Source of the DNA: Endozoicomonas sp. OPT23 | GTDB taxonomy: Bacteria > Pseudomonadota > Gammaproteobacteria > Pseudomonadales > Endozoicomonadaceae | Direction of reading: 5' to 3' | Assembly (NCBI RefSeq): GCF_009653635.1 | Contig: NZ_PPFD01000006.1 | Location: 124,001 to 188,000 of the forward strand | Length of the DNA: 64,000 nt | Shown here: in pieces, positions 9,405 through 17,915 of the stretch | How positions within the stretch are numbered: position 1 is the stretch's first letter | Layout of the letters: every line of letters begins with the position of its first letter | Translations under genes and position numbers: made by a program | The notes under the pieces: generated by a model | Seen by the model: only the letters and a program-made list of their open reading frames with translations | Databases searched by the model: none | What the model was told of the DNA's origin: nothing

Positions 9405-10529
9405 TTATGGTTTATCTACCCTCAATAGCTGGCCACTGTCAGTCAGCAGTAACAGGCTGCCATCCTGTGCCACTTCAATATGTCGGAATCTCTGATTAAG
9501 GTTTTTCAGCAGTGACACCTGTTTTACCGGTTTAGTGCCATCCAGATCGACCCAGCGTAATTCTCGGGTCTTCAGCGTTGTATTCAGCAGGTCGCCCTGA
9601 AACTCTGGAAACATCTCACCGTAGTAAACGGTCATGGATGAAGGCGCTATGGACGGTGTCCAGTTCACCAGAGGCTGTTCCATGCCCGGGTATTCCCTGA
9701 AAGGTGTAATCTGGGCTCCGGAATAGTCACGACCATAGGTGATTACTGGCCAGCCATAGTTTTTTCCTGCCTCGATAATGTTAATCTCATCACCACCGGC
9801 CGGGCCATGTTCATTGCTGAAAACGACATTTCTTTTGCTGTCGTAAACCAATCCTTGAGGGTTTCTATGCCCCAGAGAATAAATAATACTTATGGTATTT
9901 TTTTCAGCAACGAATGGGTTGTCTTCCGGTGTCGTACCGTCATCGTTGATGCGGATAATCTTACCCAGCAGTGAATCTTTTTTCTGGGCGCTCTCGCGAT
10001 AATCAAAGCCATCACCACTGGTCAGCAACAGACTGTTGTCTGGCAGAAAGGTAATACGGCCAGCGTAGTGAACCGGCGTATCTTTAAAAGGAGTAACGGT
10101 TAGAAGTTGCTGTTGCTCAACCAGCCTGTTGTCTCTTAATTTTGCCCGCATCAGCTTTAGAGCATTTTTGCTCCGCTTACCAAAGGCGTAACTCAGATAA
10201 AGCCAACCATTATTCTGATAATTAGGATGAAGTTTGATATCCAGTAAACCGCCCTGCCCGGCAAAATAAACCTCAGGAACGCCGGTAATGCTTTCAGCCT
10301 TATCACCTCGAACAAGCTTCAATTGACCCGCCCGTTCGGTGACCAGAAACTCACCTGAAGGTAACTCAGCCATAGACCAGGGTGTTTGTAGTCCTGAAAT
10401 AACCGTCGAAACTCGTAACTCCGGCAATTCAGTTTCATGGATTACATTTGCTTGTTCAGCCATCGAAACGCTGGTGGCTGCTAAAGCGAAGATCGAAAGA
10501 ACTGTTGATCTGAATCTGCAGAGTTTCAT
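9405..10529 (-). CDS. Periplasmic PQQ-dependent sugar (aldose) dehydrogenase family protein
   Basis: Six-bladed beta-propeller of the soluble glucose/sorbosone dehydrogenase family (YliI/Asd-like), which in known members oxidises aldose sugars with PQQ. The first ~24 residues are a signal peptide ending near SMAEQA. Family blocks visible in order are PWSMAELPSGEFLVTERAG, AGQGGLLDIKLHPNY, LLTSGDGFDYRES, LGKIIRINDDGT, SLGHRNPQGLVYD and NEHGPAGGDEINI. The 374-residue length is usual. The start codon overlaps the stop of the upstream membrane-protein gene by one base (TAATG), so the two are translationally coupled. No PQQ synthesis genes are in the window, so the cofactor source is unknown. Confidence 0.87.
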   Translation of the reverse strand: MKLCRFRSTVLSIFALAATSVSMAEQANVIHETELPELRVSTVISGLQTPWSMAELPSGEFLVTERAGQLKLVRGDKAESITGVPEVYFAGQGGLLDIKLHPNYQNNGWLYLSYAFGKRSKNALKLMRAKLRDNRLVEQQQLLTVTPFKDTPVHYAGRITFLPDNSLLLTSGDGFDYRESAQKKDSLLGKIIRINDDGTTPEDNPFVAEKNTISIIYSLGHRNPQGLVYDSKRNVVFSNEHGPAGGDEINIIEAGKNYGWPVITYGRDYSGAQITPFREYPGMEQPLVNWTPSIAPSSMTVYYGEMFPEFQGDLLNTTLKTRELRWVDLDGTKPVKQVSLLKNLNQRFRHIEVAQDGSLLLLTDSGQLLRVDKP

Positions 10530-11020
10530 TATTTACTCTCTCTATTTTTTGACTCTGTCTGTAAAAGACCAAAAACAGCGCCACCGATCAAACCAGCCAA
10601 ACACTGAAAAAATAGACCGGCAGTACTTCGAGCCCCAGCAATGGGTGTCACATCAAGTAGTGGTTTCATAAGCATAAGAGCCGTTAATAGTGCTAAGCCG
10701 CCAGCAAATGACCACCAGTACCAGGCAAGCGTTAGCCTGCCACAAAGCTTGCCTATGGCACGAGTTACAATAAAAGCAATCAACAGGCCAAGCGCAATAA
10801 TGGTTCCATAACCAGGCAGTAATCCCATTAAATCTGTGATGGTGGCGTTTAAGCGCGTACCCAGGTTAATCGGAATACCTAAAACCACGAGTTCATTCAA
10901 TACAAACTGAGTGTGCGAGCTGCTGCCGATAGTAAAGACAGTCAATACTGCTACTAGAAATGCGATGAAGGTCGTTCTCTTAGGCGCTCTTTTTTTAAAA
11001 GTTGTTTTAAAAATAGTCAA
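10529..11020 (-). CDS. Four-helix membrane protein coupled to the sugar dehydrogenase
   Basis: 163-residue inner-membrane protein I cannot assign to a named family. Hydrophobic segments lie at about residues 16-32, 68-86, 98-118 and 134-152, after a very basic N-terminus. It is the first gene of a two-gene unit and its stop overlaps the start of the PQQ-type dehydrogenase. That may mean a membrane role supporting the periplasmic enzyme, but this is inference only. Confidence 0.7.
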   Translation of the reverse strand: MTIFKTTFKKRAPKRTTFIAFLVAVLTVFTIGSSSHTQFVLNELVVLGIPINLGTRLNATITDLMGLLPGYGTIIALGLLIAFIVTRAIGKLCGRLTLAWYWWSFAGGLALLTALMLMKPLLDVTPIAGARSTAGLFFQCLAGLIGGAVFGLLQTESKNRESK

Positions 11021-11174
11021 CAGGGTGTTACCGATAGTTTTCTTGAAATCATATCAGTAACAAGACAGCATTCACCAGATAGCAAGCCTGCCATATTTCA
11101 GCAATGTCTTTTCTATGTTTCAACTATGTCTGGTATTCTGAGCGAAAGAAGAAAGCGTATTTTTTTGGTCAGGG

Positions 11175-11699
11175 ATGTCTATGAACCTTAAAATAACGAA
11201 GGACGTTAGCCTCGAGCGGTTACAGGTAGCTGACGCTGGTGTGTTTTTCGATCTTATTGAAATGAATAGAGCACTACTGTCAAAGTACCTCTACTGGGTT
11301 GATGACGTTACTAATCTCAGCTCTGCTGAACAGTATATAGAAAACCGTATCAACAGTAGCCTGCCTGAATCGCGCTGGTATAAAATCCTGTTCAAAGAGA
11401 GTGTGTCAGGAGTTTTTGGAATCAAATCAGTTTGCAGAGAGTCTTCGGAAGCTGAAATTGGTTACTGGCTGTCCGAACATGCCCATGGACATGGTGTAAT
11501 AGCAAAAATCACCATGGAAGTGTGTAATCTGCTGGCAAATGAAGGCGTTCAATCACTGAAAATAACCTGTCTTGAAGAAAATCAGGCCAGTATTACTGTT
11601 GCCAAGAGGCTTGGTGCAGTTCATACCGATACGTTGTCAGGCTATATGGAAATGGCGGGGCGACTTCAGGATCTTCATATTTACACATTAAAACTATGA
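11175..11699 (+). CDS. GNAT acetyltransferase, RimL/RimJ-like
   Basis: 174-residue acetyl-CoA-dependent N-acetyltransferase of the ribosomal-protein-serine (RimL) type. The pattern fits that family: an N-terminal LERLQVADAGVFFDLIEMNR block, a central EIGYWLSEHAHGHGVIAKI block (the acetyl-CoA loop region) and the LEENQASITVAKRLGA block. The substrate is not predictable and need not be a ribosomal protein. AGGG precedes the start. The stop overlaps the next GNAT gene by four bases (ATGA), so the pair is co-translated. It opens a four-gene plus-strand run that ends with the GFA-type gene. Confidence 0.87.
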   Translation: MSMNLKITKDVSLERLQVADAGVFFDLIEMNRALLSKYLYWVDDVTNLSSAEQYIENRINSSLPESRWYKILFKESVSGVFGIKSVCRESSEAEIGYWLSEHAHGHGVIAKITMEVCNLLANEGVQSLKITCLEENQASITVAKRLGAVHTDTLSGYMEMAGRLQDLHIYTLKL

Positions 11700-12268
11700 A
11701 TCCTGTGCTAGCTGGTGATGATATGTGCGAAGAATTATTTATTGAAACAAGCCGGTTAATAATGAAACCAATCCAGCTTTCAGACTGGTTGTTGTTTTAT
11801 CAACTTGAAACAGACCCAGGTATTCAGCAGTACGTGGCCGATCTTCGAGATGAGCAGGCAATACGGGATCGTTTTCAGTCTCGACTACCCGCGTGGAATA
11901 AGAACAGTAAACAATGGCTCTGTCTGGTCATTACTGAAAAAGAGTCAGAACTGCCGATTGGTGTCACCGGATTCTATCCAGAGTGGCATCCTTATCAGCA
12001 AGCAGAAGTTGGTTTTATGCTGCTGTCTGAGTATCAAGGTAAAGGTTACGGCAAAGAAAATCTGATAGCGGTGGCAGAATTTGCCTTTCAGCAATGCCGA
12101 TTTCACAAACTTAAGGCAACCGTTACTGAAGGAAATGTTGCCTGCTGCGAGCTTCTGAAACGTACAGGTTTTAAGCAGGAAGGCAGACTAAGAGACAACT
12201 ACAGGATCGCAGGCCAGTGGCAAAACGACATGTTGTTTGGTCTACTTGTAAACGATCTTACTAGCTAA
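11696..12268 (+). CDS. GNAT acetyltransferase, RimJ/RimL-like (second copy type)
   Basis: 190-residue GNAT enzyme. Typical blocks are ETSRLIMKPIQLSDW near the N-terminus, AEVGFMLLSEYQGKGYGKE (acetyl-CoA pyrophosphate loop, Q-x-x-G-x-G/A type) and GNVACCELLKRTGFKQEGR. It differs enough from its neighbour that this is not a recent tandem duplication. The start overlaps the upstream gene; an internal ATG at residue 10 (MCEELF) is an alternative start. The substrate is unknown. Confidence 0.87.
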   Translation: MNPVLAGDDMCEELFIETSRLIMKPIQLSDWLLFYQLETDPGIQQYVADLRDEQAIRDRFQSRLPAWNKNSKQWLCLVITEKESELPIGVTGFYPEWHPYQQAEVGFMLLSEYQGKGYGKENLIAVAEFAFQQCRFHKLKATVTEGNVACCELLKRTGFKQEGRLRDNYRIAGQWQNDMLFGLLVNDLTS

Positions 12269-12304
12269 GCGTTAGTTACAAATAATTCATAATAAGAAGT
12301 ACAT

Positions 12305-12718
12305 ATGGACATTATCAAAAATACCGAACCCACTGATCAGGATATTGTTGAGATCAGGGATAACCTTCGGGCGTTTAACCGACCTTTTCTTGAAAACATC
12401 CGAAATGATCAGCTGGCGTTTTACATCAATGATGATTCAGCTGTAAAAGTCGCTGGCATTGCTGGTCGAATGAGAGGTAACTGGCTGCTGGTACAATACC
12501 TCTGGGTATCCGAACCATTAAAAAATCAGGGGTTAGGATCAAGGCTGCTAAAGTCTCTGGAAGACTATGCTGTTGAGCAGGGTTGCCATTCGGTTATGCT
12601 GGATACAGCATCGTTTCAGGCAGAACCTTTCTATCGCAAACACGGCTACAAAACCGAGATGACGCTTGAAGACAATGATTTCCCAACCGTCTTTTATATG
12701 ACCAAACAATTGAAATGA
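12305..12718 (+). CDS. GNAT acetyltransferase, small (third in the run)
   Basis: 137-residue single-domain GNAT protein. The acetyl-CoA-binding motif is LWVSEPLKNQGLGSRLL (about residues 71-87, with the QGLGSRL loop), followed by LDTASFQAEPFYRKHGYK, a common block in this superfamily. The closest remembered relatives are uncharacterised YkkB/PhnO-type acetyltransferases. It lies 36 bases after the previous gene and 12 before the next, so it probably belongs to the same transcript. Confidence 0.85.
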   Translation: MDIIKNTEPTDQDIVEIRDNLRAFNRPFLENIRNDQLAFYINDDSAVKVAGIAGRMRGNWLLVQYLWVSEPLKNQGLGSRLLKSLEDYAVEQGCHSVMLDTASFQAEPFYRKHGYKTEMTLEDNDFPTVFYMTKQLK

Positions 12719-12730
12719 TAAGGACTGACT

Positions 12731-13165
12731 ATGGCAGATTATGAAAGCGCACAAGGGCAATGTTTATGTGGCGCGGTAAAAGTTACCTGTCCTGAGATGA
12801 GCCTGAACGTAGGCGCCTGTCATTGCACTATGTGTCAGCAGTGGACAGGAGGCCCTTTTATGGCAGTTGAATGTGGCAGCAACGTAAGCTTTGAAGGTAA
12901 AGATGCAATAACAACATACAGTTCTTCAGATTGGGCAGATCGTGGTTTTTGCTCACACTGTGGCACACATCTTTTCTACCGATTCAAACACAGTGACCAG
13001 TATATGATGCCAGCCGGCTTATTCGGTGATTCACATGAGTTCAACTTTACTCAGCAGATCTTCATTGATGAAAAACCGAATTACTTCTGCTTTGCGAACG
13101 ATATTAAAGCGATGACTGGTGCAGAAGTGGTCGCTATCTTTGCCGGTGAAAGCGAAAGCAACTGA
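12731..13165 (+). CDS. GFA / CENP-V domain zinc protein
   Basis: 144-residue Mss4-like zinc protein of the glutathione-dependent formaldehyde-activating (GFA) family. Zinc ligands are visible as CLCG near residue 11, CHCTMC at about 34-39 and CSHCG at about 78-82, the usual pattern. Most members are not proven to act on formaldehyde, so the reaction should be left open. AAGGA precedes the start. It is the last gene of the GNAT run and is convergent with the P450 gene. Confidence 0.88.
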   Translation: MADYESAQGQCLCGAVKVTCPEMSLNVGACHCTMCQQWTGGPFMAVECGSNVSFEGKDAITTYSSSDWADRGFCSHCGTHLFYRFKHSDQYMMPAGLFGDSHEFNFTQQIFIDEKPNYFCFANDIKAMTGAEVVAIFAGESESN

Positions 13166-13244
13166 GCTCGCCGATGAAGAACACCAGTTAGAATGAGAGC
13201 ATGATCAAACTATCTGGCGTTCTACTTCATTTAAATGAAGCCCC

Positions 13245-14462
13245 CTAACGAGGGATCAGCTTCACTGGCATGTGTTTAAAGCCATTCACCATATTAGAAC
13301 GTATCCGTGTCGGCTCTGCGGTTAACTCAATCCCCTTGAACATCTTGAAAAACTCTTCAAAGAATATTTTGGTTTCCAGCCTTGCCAGATGAGCCCCCAG
13401 ACAGAAGTGAATGCCATGGCCGAAAGCCATATGGTTATTAGATTTTCGGTCTATTTTAAATTCCAGTGGTTGCTCAAACTCCCTGTCATCAAAGTTTGCA
13501 GAACTGTACAGCATCACAACCCTGTCGTTCTCGCGAATGAACTGTCCGGCTATTTCTGTATCTTTTGTTGCAGTACGGCGGAAGTAATGCAACGGGCAGG
13601 TCCAGCGAAGCATCTCTTCAATAGCTGACGCCAGTAACTCAGGCCTTGCTTCAAACTGCTCTTCCAACTGTTTGTAGAGTTCCGGCCTTTGAATCAACTC
13701 GTACATGCCACCAGCGATCAGGGATCGGGTGGTTTCATTGCCGGCCACTGTGATCTGAATAAACAGCGATGAAAATTCAGCTGCATTCACTTTGTGACCA
13801 TCAACATCAACGTTCACCAGCAATGAAATCAAATCATCGCCACCTTTGTCCTTTCGTTCAGCCGCCAGACTGTAACCATAGGCTCCCATTTCTTCAGCGG
13901 CCTGTTTAACTTCTTCCGGACTTCCACCAATATCCGGATCACTGCCTGAAGTCTGCAGATCAGACCATTCTCGCAGTTTGCCCCACATATCCGCAGGCAC
14001 ATCCAGCATTGAACCAATAACAGCACTGGGTAACTGGCCGGCGATATCATAGACAAAATTACATTCAGGTTTTTCAAAACCTGCCTTCAGAATCTGGCGA
14101 CAGATCTGTCGTACTTTCGGTTCCAACTCAGCCAGCATACGGCTGGTAAAACGACTCAAAACAACCCGCCGTAGCGGTCCATGGTCTGGTGGATCCATTC
14201 CCAGCAACTGCCCCTGCACCATTGGCAGAATATCTTCTGGCATGTCATCAACCATGACGAAACCACGTTGAGCGGAAAAGGTTTTGAAATCACGGGAAAC
14301 AGCACGAACATCCTCGTGACGACTCAAGACCCAGTAACCAACACCATCAGGATGCTGATGCCAATGTACCGGAGCCTTGTCTCTTAAATGCTTGAACTGG
14401 GCATGTGGAATACTGTCGACATAGTTGTCAGGGTTATAAATATCAATATCTTCAAGTTTCAT
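13245..14462 (-). CDS. Cytochrome P450 (soluble bacterial class)
   Basis: 405-residue soluble haem monooxygenase. The I-helix oxygen-binding motif is AGNETTR, the ExxR motif is in EEMLRW, and the haem loop is FGHGIHFCLGAHLAR, with Cys354 as the thiolate ligand. No membrane anchor is present. Sequence blocks such as LLGMDPPDHGPLRR are typical of bacterial CYP families that act on terpenes, steroids or fatty acids; the substrate cannot be read. Neither ferredoxin nor ferredoxin reductase is encoded nearby. The cupin gene ends 10 bases upstream, so the two form an operon. Confidence 0.94.
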   Translation of the reverse strand: MKLEDIDIYNPDNYVDSIPHAQFKHLRDKAPVHWHQHPDGVGYWVLSRHEDVRAVSRDFKTFSAQRGFVMVDDMPEDILPMVQGQLLGMDPPDHGPLRRVVLSRFTSRMLAELEPKVRQICRQILKAGFEKPECNFVYDIAGQLPSAVIGSMLDVPADMWGKLREWSDLQTSGSDPDIGGSPEEVKQAAEEMGAYGYSLAAERKDKGGDDLISLLVNVDVDGHKVNAAEFSSLFIQITVAGNETTRSLIAGGMYELIQRPELYKQLEEQFEARPELLASAIEEMLRWTCPLHYFRRTATKDTEIAGQFIRENDRVVMLYSSANFDDREFEQPLEFKIDRKSNNHMAFGHGIHFCLGAHLARLETKIFFEEFFKMFKGIELTAEPTRIRSNMVNGFKHMPVKLIPR

Positions 14463-14472
14463 GGAGCAACCC

Positions 14473-14967
14473 TCAAGCCAGTATCAGGCTGGCATCAACA
14501 GAAAGACCCTGTTCTTCGGCAAGACGAAGATAATCAGCCAGCTGACTATGACCATCAGCAATGCCCCAGACAGAACCATCTTCACCAAAGTTGGTGAGAC
14601 TGCCATCAATACAGAAGAAAACAACTGCGTCTTCATCAGTTGATTCCGGAACAATCAGAGTATGTGCGCTGTTGGCCGGTTCACGAATAACAGATCCTTC
14701 AGTAGCAAGAAAATCGTGCTCCTGATAACCCCATCTACCCTGCAGTGTGAAGGCAGTGACAGCACCACTGTGGCGATGTTTAGGTAACAGGGTTCCGGGA
14801 GGAAAACGGTTCATGGTGACCCAGCTACCTGTTTGGTTGCAGACACGAAGTATTTTGAAACCAATGCCCATGCCCTGATCAACCCAGGGAAGGTCATTAT
14901 GATTAAGATGGCCAGCAGCCAGTGGCGATTCGGGGATTGAATTGATATCTAAGACGGGGAGATCCAT
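14473..14967 (-). CDS. Cupin dioxygenase, 2,4'-dihydroxyacetophenone dioxygenase-like
   Basis: 164-residue single-domain cupin. The first metal motif is in PGTLLPKHRHSGAVTAFTLQG (two His and a later Glu-type position), and the second part is around EPANSAHTLIVP. The C-terminal block with FGEDGSVWGIADGHSQLADY is like that of 2,4'-dihydroxyacetophenone dioxygenase relatives, which cleave a C-C bond using non-haem iron; the exact substrate here is not known. It precedes the P450 gene by 10 bases, suggesting a short oxidative pathway. The start is set by the ATG with a GGAGCG-like site just upstream. Confidence 0.72.
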   Translation of the reverse strand: MDLPVLDINSIPESPLAAGHLNHNDLPWVDQGMGIGFKILRVCNQTGSWVTMNRFPPGTLLPKHRHSGAVTAFTLQGRWGYQEHDFLATEGSVIREPANSAHTLIVPESTDEDAVVFFCIDGSLTNFGEDGSVWGIADGHSQLADYLRLAEEQGLSVDASLILA

Positions 14968-15129
14968 TCTCGCTCCTTAATGGCTCTGACAAAATGTTAA
15001 TGAAAACAGCTGTGAGCCTTTCTATTGTTATTATTTTTATTTTGAGAGCGAATTATTACACCTGATTTAAACAGGAACAACCGTTAATAAACGTCAATGA
15101 TATTGTGCTATTGAAGGTATGCGACTGTC

Positions 15130-15167
15130 GTAGGTTGTGTTGGGTTTCGTGTCTCAACCCAACCTAC
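15130..15167. repeat. REP-like palindromic repeat (GTAGGTTG...CAACCTAC type)
   Basis: Imperfect hairpin with arms GTAGGTTG and AACCCAACCTAC in the gap between pxpC and the cupin gene. From memory, very similar intergenic palindromes occur in many copies in unrelated bacteria. It could act as a transcript 3'-end structure. Confidence 0.6.
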
Positions 15168-15192
15168 ATTCATAGTCATACGGAAATAAGAG

Positions 15193-16155
15193 TTAGCTTG
15201 ATGAGAAAAAGCGGTTGAACACTAACCATTCAGCCTGAGCCTGCTCCAGTGACACAGGAGTAAAAGATACAGAGCTGCCCGGCTGTCGTTGTGCCAGCTG
15301 GCTTAGACTTTGGCGACTGATACAACCAATTTTTGGGTAACCACCCAGTGTCTGCCTGTCCTGCATCAAAATAATAGGTTGACCATCGGCGGGGATTTGA
15401 ACAGCACCCAATGCGATACCTTCTGAAATGATGCCAGTCAGATTGTCCGGTAACTGAATCCGTCCTTTTTCAAGCTGAAAGCCCATACGATCAGACCGTG
15501 AAGAAACCTGGAAGTCCTGACTGTAAAAATGTCTCATAGATTGTATGGAAAAAAGCTTATGTTGATACCCTTCAATCAGGTTCAATTTCAATGGCTGCGT
15601 GTAATCAGGAATAAATTGCTCAGGAACCTTTCTGGTATAAAAGCTGAAGTCTGGGCATTCAAAGGCAGAAAGAGAATCTCCCTGTTGCAAAGCGCCTCCA
15701 TTTAAGCCTCCCAACCTGTTTCGTACAACGGTAGAGGCACTGCCAAGAGTTGGAGTGACCTGAAAACCATTATTGATGGCCAGATAGCAGAACCTTCCCT
15801 GACCATTGGCACAACCTGCAAACTTTATTCGATCGCCCGGCAACGCCTGAAAATTGCTCCAGTTTGTTAGGGTTTGACCATTAATAGTCGCTTTACCATT
15901 TGCGCCAGTAATAGATAGCTGAACGGGAATCAGTGCTTCAAACTCTGCCAGACCCAGCGCAATCTCGATAACAACAAAATTACTGCTATTGCCCAGCAGA
16001 TAATTCGCCCAGTGGCTGGCATGCTCATCGGCTGCACCACCTTGGCTCAGGCCTGACTGCCCTACTCCCAGCCTGCCCTTATCTTGTAACAAACACTGCA
16101 GACCAGCATTGACTACTTTAATAGCTGGTTTCACAACAGGTACTTCATTCACCAT
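15193..16155 (-). CDS. pxpC: 5-oxoprolinase subunit C (PxpC, KipA-like carboxyltransferase-fold)
   Basis: One of three subunits of the ATP-dependent bacterial 5-oxoprolinase, which opens 5-oxoproline (pyroglutamate) to glutamate in the cytosol. Family blocks include GLQCLLQDKGRLG near the N-terminus, QGGAADEHASHWAN, SRSDRMGFQL (around residue 215) and ILMQDRQTLGGYPKIG. The frame is open to 16227, but I use the ATG at 16155: AGGAGG lies upstream and the frame then overlaps pxpB by only 11 bases, as is typical for this coupled pair. The product has 320 residues. Order pxpA-pxpB-pxpC. Confidence 0.93.
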   Translation of the reverse strand: MVNEVPVVKPAIKVVNAGLQCLLQDKGRLGVGQSGLSQGGAADEHASHWANYLLGNSSNFVVIEIALGLAEFEALIPVQLSITGANGKATINGQTLTNWSNFQALPGDRIKFAGCANGQGRFCYLAINNGFQVTPTLGSASTVVRNRLGGLNGGALQQGDSLSAFECPDFSFYTRKVPEQFIPDYTQPLKLNLIEGYQHKLFSIQSMRHFYSQDFQVSSRSDRMGFQLEKGRIQLPDNLTGIISEGIALGAVQIPADGQPIILMQDRQTLGGYPKIGCISRQSLSQLAQRQPGSSVSFTPVSLEQAQAEWLVFNRFFSSS

Positions 16156-16864
16156 GCCAGCGCTGTCCTCCTGACTTAAGGTATTCTTCCAGTGAAACGG
16201 GTTTGAAGCGGACACTGTCACCGACACTGAAAGGCGTCATTGGTTCACTGTCTGGATTAAACAATGCTGTTGTGCAGTTAGCGATAATTTGCCAGCCACC
16301 GGGTGAATCCTGAGGGTAAACAGCTGTTTGTTGATCAGCGATTCCGATACTGCCCTTCATGACTTTCTTTCGAGGTGTTGAAAGTCTTGGTAAAGCAATC
16401 CGTGAATCAACAGAAGCGAGGAAAGCAAAACCCGGAGCAAAGCCAATGGCACAAACCCGATATACACGGCTGCTATGGATTTCAATCAACTCGTCAACAC
16501 CGAGTTTCAGTGCAGTTGCTGCAGATTCAAGATCAGGTGCGACTTCCGGATGATAGCAGGCAGGCAGTTCAATCTGCTTTCCCTGACCTGTTGCGGCAAG
16601 CGAAGCTTCTGGCATCGTCTTAAAGGACGCTAACAGGTTTTGTTTTACCGTAAGGTAATCCAGCTGCAAAGCGTCGTACTGAATATAGAGAGACGAATAC
16701 GAAGGAATAATCTCTATCAGCCATTCGAACGCCAGCGATTGAAAATAGCTGCAACTGTTTCCAATAAGAATGGCTGTTTCTTCACTGATGCTGTCGGCAA
16801 AATAAATCATCAAACCTGTTTCCGAGACGGGTTCAATGTGAATCTGGCTGAGATCGAGACTCAT
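16145..16864 (-). CDS. pxpB: 5-oxoprolinase subunit B (PxpB, KipI-like)
   Basis: 239-residue subunit that pairs with PxpC; in Bacillus the related KipI inhibits the kinase KinA, but in proteobacteria the established role is 5-oxoproline hydrolysis. Diagnostic blocks are VYRVCAIGFAPGFAFLASVD and STPRKKVMKGSIGIADQQ, then YPQDSPGGWQIIANC. The start overlaps the pxpA stop by four bases (ATGA), so translation is coupled. Complete and without odd features. Confidence 0.93.
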   Translation of the reverse strand: MSLDLSQIHIEPVSETGLMIYFADSISEETAILIGNSCSYFQSLAFEWLIEIIPSYSSLYIQYDALQLDYLTVKQNLLASFKTMPEASLAATGQGKQIELPACYHPEVAPDLESAATALKLGVDELIEIHSSRVYRVCAIGFAPGFAFLASVDSRIALPRLSTPRKKVMKGSIGIADQQTAVYPQDSPGGWQIIANCTTALFNPDSEPMTPFSVGDSVRFKPVSLEEYLKSGGQRWHGE

Positions 16865-17610
16865 GCCAGTGCCTCTCTAATTCTTTGCACTACGGCAATA
16901 GATTCAGGGTTATCTCCATGAACACAAAGTGTGTCTGCATTCAGTGGCAATCGATTCCCCGTATCAGTAATAACAACACCTTCAGTGGCAATCAGTCTGG
17001 CCTGCTTACAGATAATATCGGAATCATGATGTACGGCTCCCGACTGACTTCTGGGCAACAGTTGGCCTTTATCGTTATAAGCACGGTCAGCGAATGCTTC
17101 AAAAAGCAGTTCAACGTTTTTAGCTTTGGCCAGAGATAGATAGTTCTGATTATTAGCTGTTGCCTGAATCATCAGTCTTACCTGACCATTAAAACTTGCA
17201 GCTGCATCCAGAATGGCTTCAAACACCTCCTGCTTATTCATCATGTCATGATACAGCGCACCATGAGGTTTGATGTAACTGACTTCAGATCCATAAAGCT
17301 GGCAGATTGCTTGCAGAGCACCTACCTGATATTGCATCAGGTGAGTAATGGACTCAGGAGAGTGTGGAATAGAACGACGACCAAAACCTGCTTTGTCGTC
17401 ATAACCTGGATGTGCACCAACGGTCACGCCATATTCAACAGCAAGCTTGACAGTTTGCGCCATGGTATCGGGCTCTGAGGCATGAAAACCGCAGGCGATA
17501 TTGGCCATATCAACAAATACCATAACTTCCGCATCACAACCCATTTGCCATGGACCAAAACTTTCGCCCATATCACAGTTAAGCAGCAGGTGTTTTTTTC
17601 TATCCGTCAT
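16861..17610 (-). CDS. pxpA: 5-oxoprolinase subunit A (PxpA, LamB/YcsF family)
   Basis: 249-residue TIM-barrel-like subunit. Recognised by LLNCDMGESFG at the N-terminus, ANIACGFHASEP, VGAHPGYDD, YIKPHGALYHDM and the C-terminal LCVHGDNPES. With PxpB and PxpC it forms the ATP-dependent enzyme that clears the spontaneous damage product 5-oxoproline. First gene of the pxp operon, divergent from the TRAP transporter across a 305-base control region. That arrangement suggests, but does not prove, that the transporter brings in 5-oxoproline or a related acid. Confidence 0.94.
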   Translation of the reverse strand: MTDRKKHLLLNCDMGESFGPWQMGCDAEVMVFVDMANIACGFHASEPDTMAQTVKLAVEYGVTVGAHPGYDDKAGFGRRSIPHSPESITHLMQYQVGALQAICQLYGSEVSYIKPHGALYHDMMNKQEVFEAILDAAASFNGQVRLMIQATANNQNYLSLAKAKNVELLFEAFADRAYNDKGQLLPRSQSGAVHHDSDIICKQARLIATEGVVITDTGNRLPLNADTLCVHGDNPESIAVVQRIREALA

Positions 17611-17742
17611 TGAGTCAGCTCTTAATTATTTTTGATAGTGCTATCGTAGTTCGTTGGAGGGGAATATCAGGTGTTTTCCTGTCAACGAGTACACGATTAT
17701 GGCTTATCATCCTGTTCAATAACGACAAATGATAGTTTATCG

Positions 17743-17801
17743 TACGTATCGCATGCAAATCGTATACGTAGTATTGACTAGATACACCATCAAAGTATAG
17801 T
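17743..17801 (+). promoter_or_regulatory. Promoter and candidate operator of the TRAP operon
   Basis: TTGACT (17774-17779) and TATAGT (17796-17801), 16 bases apart, form a plausible sigma70 promoter for dctP. Just upstream is an inverted repeat TACGTAT (17743-17749) / ATACGTA (17764-17770), a candidate regulator site in the 305-base gap shared by pxpA and dctP (17611-17915). Nothing else is evident in the gap. Confidence 0.5.
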
Positions 17802-17915
17802 TTTGTACAGAACAGTGCTCGTCTAGCATTGCCTTATTGAAACTGCCTGAACTCTGATCAGAGCGCTTTCAGACATAAGAGTTACTGGTCAACAATAATT
17901 AGAAAGGAAGAGACC

